Below, one piece after another: positions 49,266-57,675 of a stretch of 60,909 nucleotides of DNA. The notes beneath the pieces were generated by a model that had not been told where the DNA came from, searched no databases, and saw only the letters and a program-made list of their open reading frames with translations. The stretch is from DASSJM01 sp036280655. GTDB taxonomy: Bacteria > Actinomycetota > UBA4738 > HRBIN12. Both the position numbers and the translations under genes were made by a program. Position 1 is the first letter of the stretch. Each line of letters starts with the position of its first letter. The DNA lies in the NCBI GenBank assembly GCA_036280655.1, contig DASUQI010000018.1, positions 1-60,909 of the forward strand, in the 5' to 3' direction.

Positions 49266-49991
49266 TCAGGCCTCCTTCTTCGGCGCTCGGGCCGTCGTCT
49301 TCTTGGCCGCGGAGGCCTTCGAGGTGGTCGCCCGCTTCGCGGTCGCGCGCTTCGTGGTGCTCTTCGCGGTGGTCCGCTTGGCCGTGGACTTCGACTTCGT
49401 GGACTTCGCGGTGGAGCGCTTGGCCGGCGGGGTCGCGCTCGACGGCTTCGCCGCCGCGCGCTTGGCGGTCGAACGCTTCGCGGCCGGCGCCTTCGGCTCC
49501 CGCTCGGCCTTGGGCTCCTCGGGCTCGGCGCGGACCGGCAGCCCGTCCCATGGCGGGACCTCGCCGAGTTTCAGGGGCTTCGGCTGTTGGGCCTGGTGAC
49601 GGTGGTCGGCGTCGGCGTAGACGCGGAGCTTGCTCGCCATCTGCCGGCCGAGCCGGTTGTGCGGGAGCATGCCCTTGATGGCCTTCTCGACCGCGTAGGC
49701 GGGCCGCTCCGCCAGGAGCCGGTCGTAACGGGTCTCGGAGAGCCCACCCGGGTACCCCGAGTGCCGGTACGCCACCTTCTTCTGCTCCTTGCCCCCGGTC
49801 AACTGGATCTCCTTGGCGTTCACGACGATCACGTGGTCGCCGGTGTCCATGTGGGGGGCGTAGATCGGCTTGTGCTTGCCTCTTAGGATCGAGGCGGCCT
49901 CGGTCGCGAGACGACCGAGCACGGCCCCGCTGGCGTCCAGGACGTACCAGCGGCGCTCGATGTCACGCGGCTTCGGCGAGTAGGTCTTCAT
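49266..49991 (-). CDS. rplM: 50S ribosomal protein L13 with a long Lys/Ala-rich C-terminal tail
   Basis: 241 residues against about 147 normally. Residues 1-145 are a regular L13 (MKTYSPKPRDIERRWYVLDA, LRGKHKPIYAPHMDTGDHV, GMLPHNRLGRQM). From about residue 160 the sequence becomes acidic-then-basic and ends with 70 residues of AKRSTAKR/KSTAKRTTAKS repeats resembling the C-tail of histone H1 or mycobacterial HupB. No frame change is involved; the tail has its own stop directly before rpsI. Transcribed from the promoter at 50029-50058. Confidence 0.95.
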   Translation of the reverse strand: MKTYSPKPRDIERRWYVLDASGAVLGRLATEAASILRGKHKPIYAPHMDTGDHVIVVNAKEIQLTGGKEQKKVAYRHSGYPGGLSETRYDRLLAERPAYAVEKAIKGMLPHNRLGRQMASKLRVYADADHRHQAQQPKPLKLGEVPPWDGLPVRAEPEEPKAEREPKAPAAKRSTAKRAAAKPSSATPPAKRSTAKSTKSKSTAKRTTAKSTTKRATAKRATTSKASAAKKTTARAPKKEA

Positions 49992-50003
49992 GACAAGAAG
50001 ATG

Positions 50004-50021
50004 CCGGCCGGGAACGGCCGG
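50004..50021 (-). promoter_or_regulatory. hairpin at the predicted 5' end of the rplM-rpsI mRNA
   Basis: A perfect 7-bp stem (CCGGCCG/CGGCCGG) with a TTCC loop starts 7 nt after the -10, that is at the expected first transcribed base or one after. It is followed by the L13 start 12 nt later. Confidence 0.5.
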
Positions 50022-50028
50022 GCGACCC

Positions 50029-50058
50029 ATGCTACCTGCGGTTTCGCGCGGGCGTCAA
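50029..50058 (-). promoter_or_regulatory. predicted promoter of rplM-rpsI
   Basis: TTGACG (-35, 50053-50058), an 18-bp spacer and TAGCAT (-10, 50029-50034) on the minus strand. This is a strong actinobacterial housekeeping-type promoter located in the gap between the xanthine-dehydrogenase operon and rplM. Confidence 0.65.
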
Positions 50059-50078
50059 AGGACGCGCCCCGTTGCCGC

Positions 50079-52469
50079 TCACTCGGGCGGGGGAACCGAG
50101 CCGACGTGGAAGACCCCGCCCGAGAGGGGAGAGGGCTCACGGGCCGGCTCGTCCGGGAACGGAGGCCACGGCGGGATGCCGGGAGGCTCGCGAAGGCCCG
50201 CAAGGTCGTCGGGCTTGACCGGGATCCGTTGGAGGTCCCTGCCGAGCGCCGCCCGGAGCGCCGAGACGATCGCGGCAGGCGCGACGACGTTGGCCGGCTC
50301 GCCAACGCCCTTCGCGCCGAACGGCGCGTCCGGTTCCGGCTCCTCGACGAGCACGACCTCCACCGGCGGCATGTCGAGCGTGGTCGGCAGCAGGTAGTCG
50401 GTGAACGACGCGTTGCGGATGTGTCCGTCCTCGAGCTGGAGCTCCTCCATGAGCGCCAGGCCGAGCCCCTGGGCCGAGCCGCCCTCGACCTGACCGACCA
50501 CGCTCTGAGGGTTGATCGCGAACCCGACGTCCTGCGCGGTCGCAAGCTGCACGACGCGCATGAGCCCCAGCTCCTCGTCCACGTCGACGACCGCTCGGTG
50601 GGCGGCGAACAGGAACCCCACGTGCACGTCGCCCTGCCCGTTTTCGTCGAGCGGCGACGTGGGCCGGTGCCGCCAGATCACCGAGCGCTCGATCGGCTCG
50701 CCGAGCAGCTCGTCCACGGCCATCACCGGCTCGCCGTCGGCGGTCACGAACCCGCCGTCGACCCCCAGGTCGGCGCCGGCCACCTTCGCGTCGCGGCGCG
50801 CACGCTCGAGCAGCTCCGCGAGGACCGCCTCGCTCGCCGCCTTCACCGCGCCGCCGGACACGAGCGTCTGCCGGGACGCCGAGGTCGACCCGGCGGAGCC
50901 GACGAGCGTGTCGGAGGTCCGCAGGATCACCCGCTCGACTCCCAGCACCGTCCGAGCGATCTGCGCCATGATCGTCTGGACGCCCTGCCCCACCTCGGCC
51001 GCGGCGCTGTGGATCTCGGCCACGGGCCCCTCCGGCCCCGCCGAGAGCGTCACGCGCGCGTCCGCGTAGTCGTCGAACCCACCGCTGTAGCCGTGGTTCT
51101 TGTAGCCGACGGCGAACCCGACCCCGCGCCGGATGCCCTCCCCCCTCCCCACGTTGCCCGCCACGCCCCCGGGGAGCTCGATCGCGTCGCGGGGCCGCGC
51201 CGGCGGCTCGGGCGGGAGCGGGATCGCGGCCGTTCGTTCGATCACCTCGCGGACGGGCGCGGCGCCGCGGATCACCTGGCCGGTGGGGAGCACGGTCCCG
51301 GGCGCGGCGGCGTTCCGGAGCCGGAGCTCGACCGGGTCCATCGCGAGCGCGGCCGCGAGCTTGTCCATCTGCCCCTCGTGCGCGAAGCAGACCTGGACCG
51401 CCCCGAACCCCCGCATCGCGCCGCACGGCGGGTTGTTCGTGAAGACGCACGTGCCCTCGATCAGCGCGTTCGGAACGGCGTACGGACCCGCGGCGAAGGT
51501 CGAAGCGTTCGAGATCACCGCGGCCGAGGAGGACGTGTAGGCGCCGCCGTCGATCAGCACCCGGGCGCGAACGTTGATCAGTGTGCCGTCGCGGTTCGCG
51601 CCGGTCCGCATCCAGACGCGCGAGGGGTGTCGGTGGACGTGGCCGAGGAACGACTCGGTCCGGCCGTACGACATCTTCACCGGCCGGCCCGTGTAGAGCG
51701 CGAGCATGCAGGCGTGGATCTGCATGCTCACGTCCTCGCGCGCGCCGAACGCCCCGCCGGTCCCGGCGAGGAACAGCCGCACCTTGTCCTCGGCCAGGTT
51801 CAGGCACGGGGCGAGCTGCCGCCGGTCGATGTGGAGCCACTGCGTCGCAACGAACAGGTCGACCCCACCGTCCTCGGCCGGCACCGCCATCCCGGCCTCC
51901 GGTCCGAGCGGCGCCTGGTCCTGCATGCCGGTCTCGTAGTAGCCCTCGACCCAGACGTCGGCCTCGGCGTCGGGATCACCGTGGAGGACCCGGACGTCGC
52001 TCAGCACGTTCCCGAACGGATGCACCTGCGGCGCGCCCTCGCGGAGCGCCGTCTCCATGTCGGTCACCGGCTCGAGCGGCTCGTAGTCGACGACGATCCG
52101 GTCGGCTGCCCGGCGCGCGAGCTCGGGATGCTCGGCCGCGACGATCGCGACCGGCTCGCCGACGTACCGGACCACCTCCCACGCGAGCACCGCCTGGTCC
52201 GCGAACTCGAGCCCGTAGAACCGGGAGCCGGGCACGTCGTCGGCGAGCAGGACCGCGTGCACCCCGGGGCTCGCGACGGCGCCGGAGATGTCGATCGAAC
52301 GGATCTCGGCGCTCGGGTGCGGGCTCCGAAGGGTGTGCCCCCACAGCATCTCGTCGGCCCACAGGTCGCTACCGTAGGAGAACTGGCCCTTCACCTTCGG
52401 GACACCGTCGATCCGCGGGACCGACGTGCCGACGCCTTCGCGAACGCGCTCGTCGACCCGCCGGCTCAC
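50079..52469 (-). CDS. xanthine-dehydrogenase-family molybdopterin subunit
   Basis: 796 residues from a GTG overlapping the FeS subunit stop by 4 nt. GGAFGAREDVSMQIHACMLA (Moco binding), PCGAMRGFGAVQ with the active-site Arg, and GAKGVGEPANV near the end with the catalytic Glu place it with xanthine/aldehyde/purine hydroxylases. The active-site Cys loop of CO dehydrogenase (AYRCSFR) is absent, so it is not a CODH. It hydroxylates an unknown heterocycle or aldehyde using water as oxygen source. No MobA- or XdhC-like maturation factor is nearby. Confidence 0.9.
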   Translation of the reverse strand: MSRRVDERVREGVGTSVPRIDGVPKVKGQFSYGSDLWADEMLWGHTLRSPHPSAEIRSIDISGAVASPGVHAVLLADDVPGSRFYGLEFADQAVLAWEVVRYVGEPVAIVAAEHPELARRAADRIVVDYEPLEPVTDMETALREGAPQVHPFGNVLSDVRVLHGDPDAEADVWVEGYYETGMQDQAPLGPEAGMAVPAEDGGVDLFVATQWLHIDRRQLAPCLNLAEDKVRLFLAGTGGAFGAREDVSMQIHACMLALYTGRPVKMSYGRTESFLGHVHRHPSRVWMRTGANRDGTLINVRARVLIDGGAYTSSSAAVISNASTFAAGPYAVPNALIEGTCVFTNNPPCGAMRGFGAVQVCFAHEGQMDKLAAALAMDPVELRLRNAAAPGTVLPTGQVIRGAAPVREVIERTAAIPLPPEPPARPRDAIELPGGVAGNVGRGEGIRRGVGFAVGYKNHGYSGGFDDYADARVTLSAGPEGPVAEIHSAAAEVGQGVQTIMAQIARTVLGVERVILRTSDTLVGSAGSTSASRQTLVSGGAVKAASEAVLAELLERARRDAKVAGADLGVDGGFVTADGEPVMAVDELLGEPIERSVIWRHRPTSPLDENGQGDVHVGFLFAAHRAVVDVDEELGLMRVVQLATAQDVGFAINPQSVVGQVEGGSAQGLGLALMEELQLEDGHIRNASFTDYLLPTTLDMPPVEVVLVEEPEPDAPFGAKGVGEPANVVAPAAIVSALRAALGRDLQRIPVKPDDLAGLREPPGIPPWPPFPDEPAREPSPLSGGVFHVGSVPPPE

Positions 52470-52945
52470 AGCTCGTCCTCTCGAAGGCTCAGGCGGTCGG
52501 CCGCGATCCGCACGGCCTCGAGGATCTTCTCGTAGCCGGTGCAGCGGCAGAGGTTGCCCGACAGGGCCTCGCGGACCTCGGCGTCCGACGGGGCCGACGC
52601 GCGCTCGAGCAGGTCGGTCACCGCGACGACGAAGCCCGGCGTGCAGAACCCGCACTGGACCCCCCCGGACTCGACGAACGCCTCCTGCACCGGGTGCATC
52701 GCCTCGCCCGCGGCGAGGCCCTCGACGGTCCGGACCTCCCGTCCTTCGGCTTGCGCCGCAAGGACGAGGCAGGCGCATACGAGCTCGTCGTCGAGCCAGA
52801 CGGAGCATGAGCCGCACTCGCCCTGCTCGCACGCGTTCTTGGAGCCCGGCAGCGCGAGATGCTCGCGCAGCAGATAGAGGAGGCTCGAGCCGGGCCACAC
52901 GTCGGCCTCGCGCCACTCGCCGTTCACGTTCGCCCGGACGAGCAT
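52466..52945 (-). CDS. xanthine-dehydrogenase-family 2Fe-2S subunit
   Basis: 159 residues. The plant-type ferredoxin cluster is KNACEQGECGSCSVWLDDE with a later CACL; the second cluster is VQCGFCTPGFVV and NLCRCTGYEKI. These eight Cys hold the two [2Fe-2S] clusters that pass electrons from the molybdenum site to FAD. It overlaps the neighbouring genes by 1 and 4 nt. Confidence 0.95.
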   Translation of the reverse strand: MLVRANVNGEWREADVWPGSSLLYLLREHLALPGSKNACEQGECGSCSVWLDDELVCACLVLAAQAEGREVRTVEGLAAGEAMHPVQEAFVESGGVQCGFCTPGFVVAVTDLLERASAPSDAEVREALSGNLCRCTGYEKILEAVRIAADRLSLREDEL

Positions 52946-53814
52946 CAGGCGGCCCGCCGGTCCTCGAGCGCCCACGCGAGTGCCCGACGTGCGAGCACCG
53001 CGCACGCGTGCCGCCGGTACGCGCCGGTCCCCCGCACGTCGTCGATCGGACTCCCCGACCCGGCGACAAGCTGGCCGAACCGCTCGACCTCGGCCTCGCC
53101 GAGCGAGGCCGTCGGATCGTCCCAGGCGGCGGCCTCGTCGAGCGCCGCGGCCGCGAACGACTCCGCCTCGGTCGCCCGCACCACGGTCGGCGCGACCGAC
53201 CCGAGCGCCACCCGGACCGACCGACCGTCCTGGTCGAGCTGAAGGCAGAGGCTCGCGACCGCGATCACCATCGCGTTGCGCGTGCCGATCTTGGAGAAGG
53301 ACCCCGGGCCGCGGGGAGGTGCCCATCGCGCACCGAGGATCAGCTCGCCCGGCTCGCGCGAGGTCTGCTTCACGCCGGTGAGGAAGTCGTTCCAGGCGAC
53401 GGTCCGGGTACCGCCGCCCGACCGCACGAGCACGACCTCCGCGTCGTACGCGGCGAGGACCGGAAGCGCGTCACCGGCCGGCGACGCGGTCCCGAGGTTG
53501 CCGCCGACGGTTCCCCGGTTCCGGATCTGAGGCGAGCCGACCGAGCGCGAGGCCTGGACGAGCGGCGTGAACCCGGCCAGCTCGTCGATGATCCGCGTGT
53601 AGCTCACGCCCGCGCCGAGGAACACGTGACCGTCCTCGCGGCGACACTCCCGGAGCTCGTCGAGCCGGGACACGTCCATCAGCGTCTCGGGCCGGTCGAG
53701 ATCCATGTTGAGCTCGACCATCACGTCGGTTCCCCCGGCGATCGGAACCACGTCGGGGTTCGCCGCGGCCACCTCGAGCGCCTCGTCGAGCGTGCTGGGA
53801 AGGAGGACCTCCAT
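52945..53814 (-). CDS. xanthine-dehydrogenase-family FAD-binding subunit
   Basis: 289 residues. PIAGGTDVMVELNMDLDRPE and the FAD loop RNRGTVGGNLGTASPAGDALP are the CoxM/XdhB signature. It accepts electrons from the 2Fe-2S subunit and passes them to NAD+ or a quinone/other carrier. First gene of the FAD-FeS-Mo operon, which lies between truA and rplM. Confidence 0.94.
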   Translation of the reverse strand: MEVLLPSTLDEALEVAAANPDVVPIAGGTDVMVELNMDLDRPETLMDVSRLDELRECRREDGHVFLGAGVSYTRIIDELAGFTPLVQASRSVGSPQIRNRGTVGGNLGTASPAGDALPVLAAYDAEVVLVRSGGGTRTVAWNDFLTGVKQTSREPGELILGARWAPPRGPGSFSKIGTRNAMVIAVASLCLQLDQDGRSVRVALGSVAPTVVRATEAESFAAAALDEAAAWDDPTASLGEAEVERFGQLVAGSGSPIDDVRGTGAYRRHACAVLARRALAWALEDRRAA

Positions 53815-53847
53815 GGCGAAGATGCTCCGTGGCCGGTGCGCTCCGGG

Positions 53848-54618
53848 TCAAATCCTCTTCGGACGGCGTCCGTAGACGACGCGTTCGAGCGTGAGGCCGT
53901 GCGCCGGCGCCATGTTCGGCGTCCTCGACCGGTCGCGGGCCCGAAGGATCTCGGTCACCTCGGCGGCGTCGAGCTTCCCGTCGCCGACGCGGACGAGCAT
54001 GCCGACGAGGGCTCGGACCATCTGGTGGAGGAACGCGTTCGCGCGCGCGACGACCTCCACCCGGTCGCCCTTCCGCGCGACGGCGAGCCGATCGAGCCGC
54101 CGCGTGGTGCCGCCCGCCTGCGGCCGGCGACAGAAGGACGCGAAGTCGTTCTCTCCGATCAGCGGGCGCGTCGCCTCACGCATCCGGGCAACCGACAGCT
54201 CGCCCGGCCTGTGCCAAACGAACCGGGCGTCGAACGGGTCCGGCCACGGACCGGTCTCGATCCGGTACCGGTACTCGCGCGCCGTCGCCGAGAAGCGGGC
54301 GTCGAAGCCTTTGGAAGCCCGGCCGGCCTCGGAGACCACGACCTCGGGTGCCAGCATCCCGTTCACCGAGCGTTGCAGCCGTTCGAGATCAACGTCATCG
54401 TCCGCCCCGAACGACGCGACCTGGCCGCGCGCGTGGACCCCGGCGTCGGTCCGACCGGCGACGGAGAGCTTCGGCACCTCGCCGAGGACGCGGCCGAGGG
54501 CCTCCGTGAGGACTCCTTCGACGGTCCGCTGGCCCGCGTTCTTCGCCCAGCCGCGGAACCGGGTCCCGTCGTATGCGAGTCTGAGGAGAACGATCACGTC
54601 GCGAGTATGACGAGCCAT
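53848..54618 (-). CDS. truA: tRNA pseudouridine(38-40) synthase
   Basis: About 256 residues from the ATG preceded by GAGG; a GTG at 54597 would shorten it by seven. LRLAYDGTRFRGWAKNAGQR opens the protein; the catalytic Asp is in VAGRTDAGVHARGQV; FLHQMVRALVGMLVRVG near the end is conserved. It isomerises uridines in the anticodon stem. The chosen start overlaps the divergent lipoprotein gene by 12 bp. Confidence 0.93.
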   Translation of the reverse strand: MARHTRDVIVLLRLAYDGTRFRGWAKNAGQRTVEGVLTEALGRVLGEVPKLSVAGRTDAGVHARGQVASFGADDDVDLERLQRSVNGMLAPEVVVSEAGRASKGFDARFSATAREYRYRIETGPWPDPFDARFVWHRPGELSVARMREATRPLIGENDFASFCRRPQAGGTTRRLDRLAVARKGDRVEVVARANAFLHQMVRALVGMLVRVGDGKLDAAEVTEILRARDRSRTPNMAPAHGLTLERVVYGRRPKRI

Positions 54619-55047
54619 TCCATGCCTCGGTGGTTCCTGCTGGCGCTCGCGATCCTCTGCGCGCCCGCCTGCGGCTCGGTCGGACGGACAGCTCCCGACG
54701 GCGTCTTCTTCCCGACCGTGCCCGTCGGGAACGCGTATCCGGCCGGGGAGATCCAAGGCATGCTCGAGCTCCGGTCCGGTTGCCTGTTCGTGACCAGGCC
54801 GGAGGACCGCTGGCTACTCCTGTGGCCCGAGGGATACACGGCTCGTGAGGCCCAGGGCGCGATCGAGATCCTCGACGAGGAAGACGACCTCGTGGCGCGC
54901 GAGGGCGACCAGATCCGCCTCGGAGGAGGCGAGCGGAGGCCGATCGAGATCGGCGGCACCGCCGAGGCGGAGCGTTACGCCTCGGAGCTGACCGGTGCGG
55001 ACATCCCCGAACGGTGCGGCGACCTCTACTGGCTCGTCGCGCCGTAA
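54607..55047 (+). CDS. small putative lipoprotein
   Basis: 146 residues. A short signal sequence (WFLLALAILCAPACGS) with a lipobox-like PAC near residue 22 suggests a lipid-anchored protein. The rest (30-146) is a compact, Cys-poor alpha/beta-looking domain (GEIQGMLELRSGCLFVTRPE, EILDEEDDLVAREGDQIRLG). No family recognised. It is on the plus strand between truA and rplQ, converging on rplQ, 7 bp from its stop. Confidence 0.65.
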   Translation: MTSHSMPRWFLLALAILCAPACGSVGRTAPDGVFFPTVPVGNAYPAGEIQGMLELRSGCLFVTRPEDRWLLLWPEGYTAREAQGAIEILDEEDDLVAREGDQIRLGGGERRPIEIGGTAEAERYASELTGADIPERCGDLYWLVAP

Positions 55048-55054
55048 GAGCGTT

Positions 55055-55417
55055 CTAGGCGGTCTCCTCGACGAGCTCGATCCGCGCCATCGGCGCCCCG
55101 TCGCCCCGGCGCTGCCCGAGCTTCAGGATCCGCGTGTAGCCGCCGTTGCGCTCGGCGTACCGCGGCCCGATGTCGCTGAACAGCTTGTGGACGATGTCGC
55201 GGTCGGTGATCTGCTTCAGGACCTCGCGGCGCGCGGCCACGTCGCCCTTCTTGGCGAACGTGATCAGCTTCTCGGCAACCGGGCGGACGGCCTTGGCCTT
55301 CGCCTCGGTCGTGTTGATCCGCTCGTGCACGAACAGTTGCGCCGCAAGGCCGTTCAGCATCAGGCGCTGGTGTGCGGGACCCGACCCGAGGCGGGGACCC
55401 TTGGTGGGCTTGGGCAT
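55055..55417 (-). CDS. rplQ: 50S ribosomal protein L17
   Basis: 120 residues. GPRLGSGPAHQRLMLNGLAA and RINTTEAKAKAVRPVAEKLI are characteristic; GGYTRILKLGQRRGDGAPMA closes the fold. It follows rpoA by two base pairs, the usual arrangement. Confidence 0.97.
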   Translation of the reverse strand: MPKPTKGPRLGSGPAHQRLMLNGLAAQLFVHERINTTEAKAKAVRPVAEKLITFAKKGDVAARREVLKQITDRDIVHKLFSDIGPRYAERNGGYTRILKLGQRRGDGAPMARIELVEETA

Positions 55418-55419
55418 CC

Positions 55420-56349
55420 CTACTCCTCCCGGAGCGCCAGGCCGAGCTCCTCGAGCTTGGCCTTCACCTCGTCGATCGACTTCTGGCCGAAGTTGCGGAT
55501 GTCCATCAGCTCGGCCTCGGACTTCTCGACCAGATCGCCGACCGTGTTGATGCCCTCGCGCTTCAGGCAGTTGTAGGAGCGGACCGACAGGTTGAGCTCC
55601 TCGACCGTGATCGCATAGTCCGACGGCATGGACTCGTCCTCGGCCGGGCCGACCTGCATCGACTGGGCCTCGGCGAGGTCGCCGAACAGCTGCACGAGCT
55701 CGAGGAGCGTCCCGCCGGCCGACGCGAGCGCCTCTCGCGGCGCGACGGAGCCGTCGGTCTCGACGTCCAGGATCAGCCGGTCTCGGTCGGTCATCTGCTC
55801 GACCCGGGTGTTCTCCACCGCGTAGGAGACGCGGCGGACGGGCGAGAAGATCGAGTCAACCGGGATCACGCCGATCGGGTCGCGTGGCTTCTTGTTCTTA
55901 TCGGCCATCCGGTATCCCACGCCGCGCTCGACGGTGAGCTCCATCTCGAGCGAGCCCCCCTTGCCGAGGGTGGCGATGTGCAGGTCGGAGTTCAGGATCT
56001 CGACGCCGGCGGGCGGCGCGATGTCGGCGGCCGTGACGGCGCCCGGACCCTTGGCCTTCAGGTACACGGTCACGGGCTCGTCGGACTCGCTGCGGAGCAC
56101 GAGCTCCTTGAGGTTCAGGATGATGTCGGTGACGTCCTCGGTGACCTTCGGGATCGTCGAGAACTCGTGGAGCACGCCCTCGATGCGGACCGAGCTGATC
56201 GCGGCCCCCGGGATCGAGGACAGCAGGGTCCGCCGGAGCGAGTTCCCCACGGTGTAGCCGAAGCCCGGCTCGAGCGGCTCAACGATGAACTTCGAGCGCG
56301 TCGACGAGACGGTCTCTTCCTGGATCTGCGGACGTGCGACGATGAACAC
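55420..56349 (-). CDS. rpoA: RNA polymerase alpha subunit
   Basis: 309 residues from a GTG after GGAGGAGG (6 nt). The N-terminal assembly domain has FIVEPLEPGFGYTVGNSLRR and GVLHEFSTIP, and the C-terminal domain EELNLSVRSYNCLKREGIN contacts DNA upstream elements and activators. An in-frame ATG 27 nt upstream, also with an SD, would add nine residues. rpsD, often found between rpsK and rpoA, is not here. Confidence 0.96.
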   Translation of the reverse strand: MFIVARPQIQEETVSSTRSKFIVEPLEPGFGYTVGNSLRRTLLSSIPGAAISSVRIEGVLHEFSTIPKVTEDVTDIILNLKELVLRSESDEPVTVYLKAKGPGAVTAADIAPPAGVEILNSDLHIATLGKGGSLEMELTVERGVGYRMADKNKKPRDPIGVIPVDSIFSPVRRVSYAVENTRVEQMTDRDRLILDVETDGSVAPREALASAGGTLLELVQLFGDLAEAQSMQVGPAEDESMPSDYAITVEELNLSVRSYNCLKREGINTVGDLVEKSEAELMDIRNFGQKSIDEVKAKLEELGLALREE

Positions 56350-56455
56350 TGCTTCCTCCTCCCGGCGGGGGATCATCCATTCCTCCCCGCCTTCTTGGCC
56401 CCACCGAGGTGGAGCCACCCCGCGGTCGACTCCGCGAGCTTGGTGCGTCGGTGCG

Positions 56456-56848
56456 CTAGACGCGCCGGCGCTTCTTCGGCCGGACCCCGTTGTGAGGAAC
56501 CGGCGTGACGTCCTGGATACCCGCGACCTCGAGGCCGGTGGCCGCGAGCGAACGGATCGCGGTCTCTCGACCGGACCCCGGGCCCTTCACGAACACGTCC
56601 ACCTTCTGCAGCCCGTGCTCCTGGGCCTTGCGGGCCGCCGACTCGGCGGCGAGTTGGGCGGCGAACGGCGTGGACTTGCGCGAGCCCTTGAACCCGACGT
56701 TGCCGGCCGAGGCCCACGAGATCGTGTTCCCCTGGAGGTCGGTGATCGTCACGATCGTGTTGTTGAACGTCGACTTGATGTGCGCCTGACCGTGGACGAC
56801 GTTCTTCTTCTCGCGACGCTTGGTCTTCTTGGCCTTCGGCTTCGCCAT
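56456..56848 (-). CDS. rpsK: 30S ribosomal protein S11
   Basis: 130 residues. Conserved VVHGQAHIKSTFNNTIVTIT, GNTISWASAGNVGFKGSRKS and the basic end NGVRPKKRRRV. Longer in-frame extensions upstream are not part of the protein; the ATG follows rpsM by 13 bp. Confidence 0.97.
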   Translation of the reverse strand: MAKPKAKKTKRREKKNVVHGQAHIKSTFNNTIVTITDLQGNTISWASAGNVGFKGSRKSTPFAAQLAAESAARKAQEHGLQKVDVFVKGPGSGRETAIRSLAATGLEVAGIQDVTPVPHNGVRPKKRRRV

Positions 56849-56861
56849 CTCGCCCCCCGAA

Positions 56862-57242
56862 CTACTTCTTCGTGGCCTTCTTCTTGCCGGCCACGGTCTT
56901 GCGCGGGCCCTTGCGGGTCCGGGCGTTGGTGTGGGTGCGTTGTCCCCGCACCGGCAGGCTCCGGCGGTGCCGGACGCCCTGGTACGAGCCGATCTCGATC
57001 TTCCGCTTGATGTCCTGCGCGGTCTCGCGGCGCAGATCACCCTCGACCTTGTAGGTGCGGTCGATGAACTCTCGGATCTTGCTGACCTCGTCCTCGGACA
57101 GGTCGCGGACCTTCGTCCCACCGTCCACACCGGAGCCCTCGACGATCTCGAACGCCCGGGTCTGGCCGATGCCGTAGATGTAGCGGAGCGCGATGTCCAC
57201 GCGCTTGTCGCGGGGGAGGTCGACGCCTGCGATCCGTGCCAC
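56862..57242 (-). CDS. rpsM: 30S ribosomal protein S13
   Basis: 126 residues. MARIAGVDLPRDKRVDIALR at the start, YQGVRHRRSLPVRGQRTHTN with the conserved basic motif and a Lys-rich tail (ARTRKGPRKTVAGKKKATKK) that contacts tRNA and the 50S subunit. Confidence 0.97.
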   Translation of the reverse strand: MARIAGVDLPRDKRVDIALRYIYGIGQTRAFEIVEGSGVDGGTKVRDLSEDEVSKIREFIDRTYKVEGDLRRETAQDIKRKIEIGSYQGVRHRRSLPVRGQRTHTNARTRKGPRKTVAGKKKATKK

Positions 57243-57252
57243 GATGAGCCTC

Positions 57253-57366
57253 CTAGCCCTGTCGCTGCTTGTGCCTGGGGTTCGAGCAGATCACGCGGAT
57301 CGTGCCGCGCCGGCGGATGACCTTGCACCGGTCGCACATCTTCTTCACCGACGGACGGACCTTCAC
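57253..57366 (-). CDS. rpmJ: 50S ribosomal protein L36 (zinc-ribbon form)
   Basis: 37 residues from a GTG: (M)KVRPSVKKMCDRCKVIRRRG...NPRHKQRQG. The zinc ligands C11, C14, C27 and H32 are all present, so this is the C+ paralogue. It sits between infA and rpsM as usual. Confidence 0.95.
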   Translation of the reverse strand: MKVRPSVKKMCDRCKVIRRRGTIRVICSNPRHKQRQG

Positions 57367-57375
57367 TCGAACCCC

Positions 57376-57621
57376 CTACTTGTACCGATACACGATCCTG
57401 CCGCGCGAGAGGTCGTACGGCGACAGCTCCACCAGCACCCGGTCTCCCGGGAGGATCCGGATGTAGTGCATCCGCATCTTGCCCGAGATGTGGGCCAACA
57501 CGTTGTGTCCGTTCTCGAGCTCCACCCGGAACATGGCGTTGGGAAGCGGCTCGGTGACCGTCCCCTCGACCTCGATCGCGTCCTTCTTCGGCAAGCTCCG
57601 GGTGATCCTCGTTTCGGACAT
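57376..57621 (-). CDS. infA: translation initiation factor IF-1
   Basis: 81 residues from the ATG; a GTG five codons upstream is less likely. It is an S1-like OB fold with KKDAIEVEGTVTEPLPNAMF, GHNVLAHISGKMRMHYIRIL and YDLSRGRIVYRYK. The about 10 extra residues at the N-terminus (SETRITRSLP) are longer than in E. coli. It is first of the infA-rpmJ-rpsM-rpsK-rpoA-rplQ transcription unit. Confidence 0.95.
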   Translation of the reverse strand: MSETRITRSLPKKDAIEVEGTVTEPLPNAMFRVELENGHNVLAHISGKMRMHYIRILPGDRVLVELSPYDLSRGRIVYRYK

Positions 57622-57649
57622 GCCGACCCACCCCACGGGCGAGCCGGAA

Positions 57650-57669
57650 CCGCCTCCGGACGGAGGCGG
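57650..57669 (-). promoter_or_regulatory. hairpin at the predicted 5' end of the infA-rplQ mRNA
   Basis: A perfect 8-bp stem (CCGCCTCC/GGAGGCGG) with a GTCC loop starts 7 nt after the -10, exactly at the expected +1. This is the same layout as in front of rplM. Confidence 0.5.
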
Positions 57670-57675
57670 CCAGCA

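Noticed and set aside
50079..53814. Aerobic CO dehydrogenase (coxMSL)
   Set aside because: Subunit order fits, but the Mo subunit lacks the AYRCSFR active-site loop and has the RGFG/GVGEP motifs of purine/aldehyde hydroxylases.
56350..56455. Missing rpsD between rpsK and rpoA
   Set aside because: Absence at this place is normal in several actinobacteria (for example Streptomyces); not evidence of loss.
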